Shown here: piece after piece, positions 9,590 through 20,873 of the stretch
How the letters are laid out: the number at the start of each line of letters is the position of its first letter
How positions within the stretch are numbered: position 1 is the first letter of the stretch
Origin: Anaeramoeba ignava
Taxonomy: Eukaryota > Metamonada > Anaeramoebidae
NCBI GenBank assembly: GCA_028826165.1
Contig: JAPDFW010000075.1
Span: forward strand, 196,501-260,500
Reading direction: 5' to 3'
Length of the DNA: 64,000 bases
Program-made: the position numbers and the translations under genes
The notes under the pieces: model-generated
What the model saw: only the letters and a program-made list of their open reading frames with translations
Database searches by the model: none
What the model was told of the DNA's origin: nothing

Positions 9590-11791
9590 TTAAATGAAAT
9601 ATTGTTGAAATCTTTTTTCCATTCCTTTAATACTTTGTTCAAAATCATGAAAAATATTTGGTTCAAGTTTTTCAGCTGCAGCAAGAAGAGTATAAAATTC
9701 TGCATCAGATTCAAGATCTAAAATTTCCTTAATTTCCTTTTTATCAATAAGTAAGGAACTTTGATCTTGAGTTTTTTTTTCGAGTCTAAAATTTTAATTT
9801 GAATTTTAATTTTAATTTTAATTTAAATTTAAATTTATAAATGAATTTTTAAATTTATAAATGAATTTTAATTTTAATTTTAATTTAAATTTATAAATGA
9901 ATTTAAATTTATAAATGAATTTTAATTTAATTTTAATAAACCTTTTAGAATCTCGATATTTAATTAAAACAATTGCCTTTCTATAAAGAAGATTAACCCA
10001 AAGTTGAATATAACTTCTTCTCAAAGAAAGAGGAAGTTTATAAACAAGTTCCAAAAGTTTTTCAACAAAAGGAGCAGCAGTTCTAACAGTAGTAAATTTT
10101 GAACCTCTTTTTTTAGCCATTTCAATTTCTGTATTTTCTTTACCAATCGGTTGAAAATATTCACTTCTAAAATAATGATGTTTATTATATAACGGACTTT
10201 GTTTAACAACTTTATTTGTCAAATCAATCCAAGTTGTCGGATAAAAAGATTCCACAACACAACCAGGAATAGTATTCGCATCTTCTTTGCTTTTCCTGAC
10301 AATCCCTTGAAGAAACAAATCAGGAATATAAGTATTTTCTTTGGTGACATGAGAAGAAAGTCGATGTTCTTTTAATCGGAAAAAAAAACTTAATGAATCA
10401 ATAAAATAATTGATTTCTTCTTCATTTGTTCCTGTCACAACAGAACAGCAAAATGTTTGTAAATGTGAAGTTATTGCTTTTGCAAGGAAATCTGGTTTGT
10501 AAGCTTTGGATGAGGAAAAAAATGTTAACGGAATTTTAACAGGTTCTAATTTGCATTCTAAATGAACTCGAATATATTCTTGAAATTTTAATGCATATTG
10601 TGTTAATTTATCAACTGCTTGTTGTCGTGTTGTGTTTTCTTGTGATAATAATGTCTTTAGATTCACTGCTAATGATTTTAATCTTTCTTCTGATAATCGA
10701 TATATTGGGAGATATGTTTCTAGAAGGTTTCTGTGTAATAAAAGTGATAAGGACATGCTTGTAGATGATGTTGGTGATTGTTGTTGACGGAAAGATACAG
10801 AAGAAACAATATAATCTTGATTAAATTTATTTATTAATTTATTATTAAATTTATTATTAAAATTATTTATAAATTATTATTAAAATTATTATAAAATTAT
10901 TTATAAAATTATTTATAAAATTATTTATTAAAATTATTTATAAAATTAATTATAAAATTAATTATAAAATTATTTATAAAATTATTTATAAAATTAATTA
11001 TAAAATTATTTTTATTTAAAATTTAAAATTTTAATAAAAATTTATTATTAAAATTATTTATTTATAAAAATTATTTATAAAATTATTTATAAAATATTTA
11101 TAAAATTATTTATAAATTATTTATAAAAATATTTATAAAATTATTATAAAATTATTATTAAAATTATTTATTAAAATTATTTATAAATTTATTTTATAAA
11201 TTTATTTATAAAATTATTTATAAAAAAATTTATTTATAAAATTATTTATAAAAATTAATTATAAAATTATTTAAAAAAAAAATTATTTATAAAATTATTT
11301 ATAAAATTATTATTAAAATTATTATTAAATTATTTATAAAATTTTTTAAAATTATTTATAAAATTTTTATAAAATTATTATTAAATTTATTTATAAAATT
11401 ATTTATAAAATTATTTATAAAATTATTATTAAAATTATTATTAAAATTATTATTAAATTTATTAAAATTATTTTCATTTACTGAAATCAGGAATAATATG
11501 AAAATTGGAATCAATTGTTTCTGTATCTTCTCGACTAATATCACTTGATAATGTATGCCTTGCTAAATAAGTTTGTGCTTCATGTGAAATTATTGGATTA
11601 CTTTCTTCTTGCCAAACTTTTTCTGCTCTTGGCCCAAGTACATCATCCCAAAGAGATAATTGAATAGCTGATGAAATTTTTGGTTTTATTTCTGAATTTT
11701 GTCTTGATTGTTGTTCTTTTATTTTTATTGATTTTAAAATTATTTATTATTGATAAATTTAAAAAAAAAAAATACCATTTGTTTCTTCCAT
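9590..11791 (-). CDS. C9orf72: C9orf72 homologue (DENN-family protein), four exons
   Basis: Reading leftward, the exons are 11791-11776 (16 nt), 11715-11482, 10815-9942 and 9785-9590. The phases (1, 1, 2) match and the total of 1320 nt encodes 439 residues, against 481 in the human protein. Landmarks are LWDDVLGPRAEKVW (27-40), LPIYRLSEERL (119-129), AITSHLQTFCCSVVTGT (197-213), SFYPTTWIDL (273-282), YFRSEYF (298-304) and LLYRKAIVLIKYRD (359-372). The C-terminal exon has FYTLLAAAEKLEPNIFHDF. All line up in order with remembered C9orf72 longin and DENN regions. In animals C9orf72 works with SMCR8 and WDR41 as a GAP-type regulator of ARF/RAB GTPases in autophagy and lysosome function; partners here are unknown. 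The naive ATG at 10756 is internal (Met104). The gene is divergent from the TPR gene. Confidence 0.9.
10816..11481 (-). other. Intron 2 of the C9orf72 homologue, expanded by repeats
   Basis: The intron begins GTAAAT and ends AATCAAG on the minus strand. Its 666 nt are almost entirely variants of a 12-bp AAATTATTTATA-type repeat. Other introns of the same gene are 60 nt (11716-11775) and 156 nt (9786-9941), so this one has grown by tandem repetition. Confidence 0.85.
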
Positions 11792-11884
11792 TTTTAAATA
11801 AAGAAAAAAGATAAAATGAAAAAATGAAAAAATGAAAAATAAATTTTTTTTTCATTTTTTTCTTTTCAAAATTAAAATTTTTTT
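11792..11884. promoter_or_regulatory. 93-bp divergent intergenic region (shared promoter)
   Basis: This gap separates the start codons of the C9orf72 homologue (minus) and the TPR protein (plus). It is made of A-rich and T-rich runs, including three successive ATGAAAA repeats. No clear TATA box or other motif is visible. The role as a bidirectional promoter is inferred from the arrangement alone. Confidence 0.45.
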
Positions 11885-13898
11885 ATGTCTTTTCTTTCTC
11901 TCATTTCAAAACAAACTTCAACTAGTTTCCCAAAAAATTTAATCACAAATATAGTTGCAAATAATTTAAAACAAAAAACAATTTCTAATTTTCCAAAACA
12001 TATTTTACCAAAAATCACAATTCAAAACAAATTCCAAATCAGATTATTTTCGAATGAGAATAAAATAACAACAAAAGAAAACAAAAACTTTACTTTTGAA
12101 GATAAAATAAAAGAAGGAGAAAATTATTTGAAAAAATCAAAATCTTTCTGAAGCAAAAATTGAGTTTGATAAAGCACTGATTATTGCAAAAGAGAATAAT
12201 AACGAAAATCAAATATGTCAAGCATTAGGAAAACTGACCAATTTCTTTTACTCATCAATGCAAAATATTAATCAAGCGTTGAAGTATTCACAAATGTGGG
12301 CTGAATCATCACAAAAATGTCAAGATCTGGATATGCTCAGAGATTCGCTTTCAACCTTATGTTGCACATATTTTTCAGTCAACCAAAAAGAGAACGCAGA
12401 AGATATATGCGCGCAATTTAAGGAATTATTGATTGACAAGTTAGAATTGGACAAATCAAGCAAATCAATCAAAACTTTGATTTCAAATCATGGAACATTA
12501 GGATTATTGTATCAAACAATCAAAGAGCAAGGCAAAGCTTTGGAGATATTCCAGAAAGGATATCAATTAGCAAAGCAGAATCCAGAAATTATGCAAGATT
12601 CCGTTTTGAGTAAATTTATGGATGAGATTTATAAAAATGCTTTATTATTGGGGAAATTTTCAGATGCTTTTTCAATTGTCAAAGAAAAAATATCACTTCT
12701 TGAAAAGCAAAATCAAAAGGCTAAACTGCTTGATCTTCTTGAAGAGATTGCTTCGCTAAACTCGTTGATTGGATGGCCACACGAGTCAGCAAGAATGCTT
12801 GAAAATGCGCTTGAAGTTGCGCAAAAAATCTCAGAAGAAAATCCAAAAAAAGAAAATATTGAGAAGGAATTTTCAATTAGTATTAAATTGGGAGAAACAA
12901 TGGGGATCATTGATCATTTTCCGAAAGCAATAAAATATTTAAATGAAGCACTTTCAAAAGCTCAAGCAATCAAAGATCAAGTGAATGAATGCAAGATAAT
13001 TGACGAAATTGCGAAATTATATGCAAGTTACAATCAATATTCAGAAACACTAATTAAACTGAATGAATTGATGTCCAAAATGGAAGAATATAAAATCGAC
13101 AATGATCGAGTATCAATTATTTATCGAATTGCGGAAGCAAATTACAAGATTGGGAACTATAAAAAGGCGCAAGAATTTGTTTCAAAATGTTTGAGTAATT
13201 TCCAAGAAACCAATTTCTTCCAAATAAAATCGCATCCAAAATTGGATTACAAAAAAAGAGGCACAATAATTGAATACGATGCGTATTTATTGTCTTTCCA
13301 AATTGAAAGTGCGTTGAATAATTATAAATCAGCACTTCAAGCTGGATTAAAAGCGATTGATTTGGTAAATGACGGTGTTTTGGATAGGAAATATTCGTGG
13401 AATCAAACAAAAGAGTATATTGAGCAAGAAAGAAAAGCAAGTAAACTGAAAATACTTGAGTATTTGAATCCTATTGCTATCAAAGCGGGAGAATTTGAAA
13501 AAGCAGAACAAATGATCCAAGAAACAATCAATTTGGGTCATCAAGTGAAACCAGAACATTCCATTTTATTTCAATCTGCATATAGTCTTCTTGCAGAATT
13601 GCACATGAAAAATTCAAAGCCTGAACTTGCTGTTTCAGCTTTAGAAAAGGCGCTTGAATATGATGAGAGATTGTTAGATTTTGATAAATGTTTTAAAGTT
13701 ATTCATTCAATTCAAATTGCCAAAATGTTAGAAATGATTTCAACTAAAAAAAATTTTGAATCAATAAAAGAATATTATAATCAAGCGTTTGATATTATGA
13801 AACGAATGGAACCTGAAGAATTAAAAATTGTTCAAGAGCAAACTTTTGAAAATAAATCGACGATCAAAGTGAAATTAGAAACACAATTCAAATCTTAA
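11885..13898 (+). CDS. TPR-repeat protein with organelle-type presequence, +1 frameshift
   Basis: Two frames, 11885-12151 and one open from 12132 to 13898, together encode about 670 residues. The first ends KKSKSF at a TGA (12149-12151); skipping one base continues as EAKIEFDKALIIAKE in a TPR motif that spans the break. No GT-AG intron explains the change. Many degenerate TPRs follow, such as GTLGLLYQTIKEQGKALEIF and YLNEALSKAQAIKDQ. The first 57 residues contain no Asp or Glu but many Ser, Thr, Lys and Asn, and end in RLFS (53-56), like an R-3 processing site. This suggests import into a mitochondrion-related organelle. The break could be an assembly indel, a real lesion or programmed +1 frameshifting at TTC-TGA-A. 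The specific function is unknown. Confidence 0.75.
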
Positions 13899-15475
13899 TT
13901 AAAATCAAATTTAATTTTTAAATTAAAATCTAAATCAAAATTAAAATTAAAAAAAATTAAAATTAAAATCAAATTTAAATCTTTAAATCAAATTAAAATC
14001 AAAATCTAAATCTAAATCTAAAATTAAATCTAAATCAAAATCAAAATCAAAATCTAAATCAAAATTAAAATTAAAATTTAAATCTAAATCTAAATCTAAA
14101 TCTAAATCTAAATCTAATTCTAAATCTAAATCTAAATTTAAATCAAAATCAAAATCTAAAAATTTAAATCTAAATCAAATTAAATCAAAATCAAAATCAA
14201 AATCTAAATCAAAATTTAAATTAAAATTTAAAATTTAAATTTAAATTAAAATTAAAATCTAAATCTAAATCAAAATCTAAATCTAAATCTAAATCTAAAT
14301 CTAAATCAAAATCTAAATCTAAATCTAAATCTAAATCTAAATCAAAATCTAAATTAAAATATAAATCTAAATCAAATTAAAAATAAAAATAAAATTAAAA
14401 TTAAAATCAAAATCAAATTCAAAAATTAAAATTAATTTAAAATCAAAATCTAAATCTAAAATTAAAATTAAAAAAATAAAAATAAAAAATTAAAAAAAAT
14501 TTAAAAATCAAAATCTAAATCAAAATCTAAATCTAAAATCTAAATCTAAATCTAAAATATAAATCCAAAATCAAAATCAAAATTCAAATCTAAATATAAA
14601 TATAAATCTAAATAAATCTAAATTAAATTTAAATTTAAATCTAAATTAAAATAAATCAAAATCAAAATCAAAATTAAAATTAAAATTTTAAAATAAAATC
14701 AAAATTTAAATCAAAAAATTTAAATAAATATAAAAAAATAAATATAAATATAAATCTAAATCTAAATCTAAATCTAAAAAATCAAAATCAAAATCTAAAT
14801 GCAAATAAAATCTAAAATCAAATCAAAATCAAATTTAAATCAAAAATCAAAAAAATCAAAAATAAAAAATCAAATTAAAATCAAAATCTAAATCTAAATC
14901 TAAAATCAAAAATTAAAATCAAAAATTAAAATTAAAATTTAAAATCTAAATCAAAAAATCTAAATCTAAATTCAAATCTAAATCTAAAATTAAATTAAAA
15001 AAATCAAATCTAAATAAATTTAAAAATAAATTAAAATAAATCAAAATTTAAATTTAAATAAAAAAATAAATCTAAATCAAAATCTAAATCTAAATCTAAA
15101 TCAAAATCAAAAATCTAAATCTAAATGCAAAATCAAAATCAAAAATCTAAATCTAAATCAAAATCTAAATCTAAATCTAAATCAAAATAAAAATTTAAAT
15201 CAAAATCAAAATCTAAATTAAATCTAAATCTAAATTTAAATCTAAATTTAAATCAAAATCAAAATTAAAATCTAAATCAAAATCATAAATCAAAATCTAA
15301 ATCTAAATCTAAATCTAAATCTAAATATAAATCTAAATCTAAATCTAAATCTAAATCTAAATCTAAATATAAATATAAATCTAAATCTAAATCTAAATCA
15401 AAATCTAAATCTAAATCTAAATCAAAATCAAAATCAAAATCTAAATTTAAATCAAAATTTAAATAAAATTTTAGT
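13899..15475. repeat. (AAATCT)n / (AAAATC)n hexamer array
   Basis: About 1.6 kb of AAATCT, AAAATC and AAATTA hexamers with scattered slippage fills the gap between the convergent TPR and ARF genes. It resembles a degenerate microsatellite and not a telomere, because the unit is impure and G is nearly absent on this strand. I see no gene in it or in the A-rich 15476-15680. Confidence 0.9.
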
Positions 15476-15680
15476 TAAAAATAAAATAAAATAATAAATA
15501 GGAATTAAGTAAAAAAATTATTTATTTTTGTTTTTTAAAATCAAATCAAAAAAAAAAAAGAATTAAGAATTCTAAATCCTATTCCAAATTAAATTTCAGT
15601 TTTTTTTTTTTCTTCAAAAATGAATTTTGTTGAAATTTGAAGATAAATTAAACATTTTCAAAAAAGAAAGAAAAAAAAAA

Positions 15681-16223
<543 letters not shown>

Positions 16224-16559
16224 TTAAAATAAAAATAAAAATAAAAATAAAAATAAAAATAAAAATAAAAATAAAAAAAATGAAAAATGAAAAATGTGTT
16301 TTCTTTTTTTTTTTTAATTCTTTTATTTACAAAAAAACGTGTTTTGTTATTTTATTTATTTAAAACTTGAAAAAAAGAGATAAAATAATTATTAATAATT
16401 ATTAATAATTTTTAAATAATTTTTACTCATTTAAACAAAATTTTTTTTTTATTTTAAATTATTTTTTCGCTTTTTCATTTTTTTCATTTTTTTTCTTTTT
16501 TCAATTATTTTGAAGTAAGTTAAACTATATAAATATTTTTATCAAAACAATTCAACGCA

Positions 16560-19170
16560 AAACAAATTTGAAATTAAATCAATTTTTAAATAAAATTATA
16601 AATCAAATTATAAATCAAATTATAAATTAAATTATAAATTAAATTTTAAATAAAATTATAAATTAAATTATAAATCAATTTTTAAATTAAATTTTAAATT
16701 AATTTATAAATCAAATTATAAATCAATTTTTAAACTCAAATTATAAATAAAATTTTCAAAAATTTTAAATTAAATTTTAAATCAAATTATAAATCAAATT
16801 ATAAATCAAATTATAAATTAAATTATAAATCAAATTATAAATCAAATTTAAATCAAATTTTAAATCAAATTATAAATCAAATTAAATCAATATAAATCAA
16901 AATTATAAAATTAAAATTATAAATCAAATTATAAATCAAATTTTAAATCAAATTATAAATCAAATTTTAAATTAAATTTTTAAAATCAAATTATAAATTA
17001 AATTATAAATCAATTTTTAAATCAAATTATAAATTAAATATTAAATTAAATTATAAATTAAATTATAAATCAAATTATAAATCAAATTTTAAATTAAATT
17101 ATAAATCAAATTTTAAATCAAATTATAAATTAAATTTTAAATCAAATTATAAATCAAATTATAAATCAAATTATAAATCAATTTTTAAATCAAATTATAA
17201 ATCAATTTTTAAATCAAATTATAAATTAAATTATAAATCAAATTATAAATCAAATTATAAATTAAATTATTAAATCAAATTATAAATCAAATTTTTAAAT
17301 TAAATTATAAATCAAATTTTTAAATTAAATTATAAATTAAATTTTAAATCAAATTATAAATCAAATTATAAATCAAATTTTAAATCAAATTATAAATCAA
17401 ATTTTAAATTAAATTTTTAAATCAAATTATAAATTAAATTATAAATTAAATTTTAAATCAAATTATAAATCAAATTTTAAATCAAATTATAAATTTAAAT
17501 TATAAATCAAATTTTAAATTAAATTATAAATTATAAATCAAATTATAAATCAAATTATAAATCAAATTATAAATCAAAATTTTAAATCAAAATTATAAAT
17601 CAAATTTTTAAAAAAATCAAATTATAAATCAAATTATAAATTAAATTATAAATCAAATTATAAAATTAAATTATAAATAATTTTAATTAAATTATAAATC
17701 AAATTATAAATCAAATTTTTTAAATTATAAATTAAATTTTAAATCAATTTATAAATCAAATTATAAATCAAATTATAAATCAAATTTAAATAAAATATAA
17801 ATTAAATTTAAAAGTAAATCAAATTATAAATCAAATTTTAAATTAAATTATAAATCAAATTTTAAATCAAATTTATAAATAAATTTTAAATCAAATTATA
17901 AATCAAATTATAAATCAAATTATAAATCAATTTTTAAATCAAATTATAAATCAATTTTTAAATCAAATTATAAATTAAAATTTTAAATCAATTTTAAATC
18001 AAATTATAAATTTTATAAATTAAATTATAAATCAAATTTTAAATCAAATTATAAATCAAATTTTTAAATTAAATTTTAAATCAAATTTTAAATTAAATTA
18101 TAAATTAAATTTTAAATCAAATTATAAATCAAATTATAAATCAAATTTTAAATCAAATTATAAATCAAATTTTAAATTAAATTTTAAATCAAATTTAAAT
18201 TAAATTTTTAAATTAAATTTTAAATCAAATTATAAATTAAATTTTAAATCAAATTTAAATCAATTTTAAAAATTTTTAAATTAAATTTTAAATCAAATTT
18301 TAAATTAATTTTTAAATTAAATTATAAATCAAATTATAAATTAAATTTTAAATAAAATTATAAATCAAATTATAAATCAATTTATAAATTTTTAAATTAA
18401 ATTATAAATCAAATTATAAATCAAATTATAAATTAAATTATAAATCAAATTATAAATTAAATTATAAAAATTTAATTATAAATCAAATTATAAATCAAAT
18501 TTTAAATTAAATTATAAATCAAATTATAAATCAAATTATAAATCAAATTTTAAATCAAATTATAAATCAAATTATAAATCAAATTATAAATCAAATTATA
18601 AATCAAATTATAAATCAAATTATAAAATTAAATTTTAAATCAAATTTTTAAATTAAATTATAAATCAAATTATAAATCAAATTATAAATCAAATTATAAA
18701 TCAAATTATAAATCAAATTTTAAATCAAATTATAAATCAAATTATAAATCAAATTATAAATCAAATTATAAATCAAATTTAAATCAAATTATAAATCAAA
18801 TTATAAATCAAATTATAAATCAAAATCAATTTATAAATCAAATTTTAAATCAAATTTATAAATTAAATTTTAAATTAAATTAAATTAAATTATAAATCAA
18901 ATTATAAATCAAATTATAAATAAAATTATAAATAAAATTATAAATTAAATTATAAATTAAATTATAAATTAAATTATAAATCAAATTTTAAATTAAATTT
19001 TAAATCAAATTTTAAATTAAATTTTAAATTAAATTATAAATTAAATTTTAAATTAAATTTAAATTAAATTATAAATTAAATTTTAAATTAAATTTTAAAT
19101 TAAATCAAATTTTTATTTTTAAATTAAATTTTAAATCAAATTATATTTAAATTAATGTTATTTTAAAATT
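16560..19170. repeat. 2.6-kb array of a 12-bp AAATTATAAATC unit
   Basis: The gap between the ARF and BTB-TLDc genes is a long array dominated by AAATTATAAATC, with AAATTTTAAATC and AAATTATAAATT variants. Phase slips are frequent. The proximal flank (16224-16560) is AT-rich and contains AACTATATAAATATTT near 16525, which could be a TATA element, but I see no gene there. The array runs almost to the ATG of the BTB-TLDc gene. Confidence 0.92.
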
Positions 19171-19179
19171 AGATAGAAA

Positions 19180-20619
19180 ATGCAAGCAAAATTCGAAAAC
19201 TCAAACAAACTTTCTGCAGACCTTCAAAAACTTTTCAAATTCGGTAAAACATTTTCCGATTTCAATATCGTATCACCAAACCCCAAAACAAATTTGGAAG
19301 AAGCAATCCCATGCCACAAACCAATTTTAGCATTCCGAAGCAAATACTTTGAAAACTTGTTCAACAGCAATCCAACAATCAACGAAGAAAAACACAACGA
19401 AATCACATTTTTTGTAATGAATCAATTGATTGAATACATTTATTCAGGAACAATCGAAGTGACACTTGAAAACGCAATTGAAATCTTCATTTACTCAAAG
19501 AAATTCCAGTTGGAAGAAGTGCATTCATTCGTTTCCAAGTTTATCATGGACAATCCAAATTTGGATACTATTGTTGATGTTCTTAATACCGCCAAAAAAA
19601 TTGAATCCAAAGAAGTATACACTTTCTGTTTGGATTACATCATCGCAAATTTCCAAGCAATTCTGGAAACAAAACAACTCTTCAAGCTTGATAATGATGA
19701 TTTCGAAAAGAATCTGGATGATAGTTGCATTGATATTGCAAATGAAAAACAGCTTTTTGCATTCTGTATTGAATGGGCTCAAAACAAACTCAAAATGGAA
19801 ATTGGAATCGACAAACTTCCGCTCCAAGATATAACAAAAATAACAGACATTCTTTCCCCGTTCTTCAATAAGATCCGGTTCTGCGATATGAAGCAAGAAG
19901 AACTCGACGAGGTTCGGAAGCTGGAAGTTGTTCCTGAAGAGATCCTTGAGCACATTTTCCATTTCAAAGACATGATCAATAAATCACAAAAAAAAGAAGC
20001 GTCTGCTTTGAGAATTTTTTTGAAGGAAAAAGGGATCTTTATTCTCGAACCCCGCAACAAGCTTCGCGAAAGTCTTGTTATCAAGAAACTCGAGCACGAA
20101 AGATTTCTTCGAGATTGGGTTAATGAAGACGTTTTTTTCAACGATATGAAACTGAAGTACTCGGCCAAGAAAAACGGATTCAGCGCAAAACTTTTCCACG
20201 AAATGTGCGATAATAACGGCAAAACACTTGTGCTTGTGCGGACAACTGATGGGTATGTTTTCGGTGGATTCTCAGACGTTGGTTGGAGTGCTAATCTCGG
20301 CGACAAGAAGAACATAACGGATCCAAACGCTTTTATTTTCTCTCTTGTCAACCCTTCTAATTCACCTCCAATTAAAATGCCTGTTCTTCCTGAAAAAGCT
20401 AAGTATGCTATTGGCTATTGGTCAAATCAAGGTCCTGATTTCGGAAGAAATGGTAATGAGATTCTTTTTAATTCTGCTTTGAGTGGTGGTTGGATTAATC
20501 TTGGTTGCGTTTATCAATTACCTGATCATTTGGAATATGATTCAAGTGAAGCAAAAGAATTTTTAACTGGTTCTTTTAGTGATTGGAGAATTGAAGAAAT
20601 GGAAATTTATCAAATTTAA
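19180..20619 (+). CDS. BTB-BACK-TLDc domain protein
   Basis: This intronless gene encodes 479 residues. An N-terminal BTB/POZ domain (about 20-115) shows FSDFNIV, then CHKPILAFRSKYFENLF and YIYSGTIEVT. A BACK-like helical region follows (about 120-260) with LFAFCIEWAQNKL. The C-terminal half (about 285-479) has TLDc-like features: KTLVLVRTTDGYVFGGFSD, then AFIFSL, and the closing FTLxGS..W.IEEMEIYQI pattern (FLTGSFSDWRIEEMEIYQI). BTB domains often dimerise and bind cullin-3 to recruit substrates for ubiquitination, while TLDc domains occur in oxidative-stress and V-ATPase-associated proteins. The substrate here is unknown. Large families with this architecture occur in Anaeramoeba, as I recall. 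The third codon position is strongly AT-biased but the frame is clean. Confidence 0.88.
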   Translation: MQAKFENSNKLSADLQKLFKFGKTFSDFNIVSPNPKTNLEEAIPCHKPILAFRSKYFENLFNSNPTINEEKHNEITFFVMNQLIEYIYSGTIEVTLENAIEIFIYSKKFQLEEVHSFVSKFIMDNPNLDTIVDVLNTAKKIESKEVYTFCLDYIIANFQAILETKQLFKLDNDDFEKNLDDSCIDIANEKQLFAFCIEWAQNKLKMEIGIDKLPLQDITKITDILSPFFNKIRFCDMKQEELDEVRKLEVVPEEILEHIFHFKDMINKSQKKEASALRIFLKEKGIFILEPRNKLRESLVIKKLEHERFLRDWVNEDVFFNDMKLKYSAKKNGFSAKLFHEMCDNNGKTLVLVRTTDGYVFGGFSDVGWSANLGDKKNITDPNAFIFSLVNPSNSPPIKMPVLPEKAKYAIGYWSNQGPDFGRNGNEILFNSALSGGWINLGCVYQLPDHLEYDSSEAKEFLTGSFSDWRIEEMEIYQI

Positions 20620-20815
20620 AATCAAATTCAAAATCAAAATCAAAATCAAATTCAAAATCAAAATCAAAATCAAAATCAAAATCAAAATCAAAATCAAAAT
20701 CAAAAAAATCAAAATCAAATTTTTTCATCAAAATCAAAATCAAAATCAAATTCTTCCCCAAAATCAAATTTCAAAATCAAAATCAAAATTCAAAATCAAA
20801 ATCCATTTCGAATTC
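20620..20815. repeat. (AAAATC)n tract in the 3' flank
   Basis: An AAAATC hexamer tract starts right after the stop of the BTB-TLDc gene and runs toward the convergent FG-GAP gene, ending in a short GTT repeat near 20860. It creates stop-free Lys/Ile-rich frames on both strands that are not genes. Confidence 0.85.
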
Positions 20816-20873
20816 CAAAAATTATTTTTTCAAAAATTATTTCTTTTTCTTTTTGTTGTTGTTGTTGTTGTTT

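Noticed and set aside
13899-15475. Internal telomere-like tract (TAAATC)
   Set aside because: The unit is impure and lacks the G-rich strand typical of telomeres.
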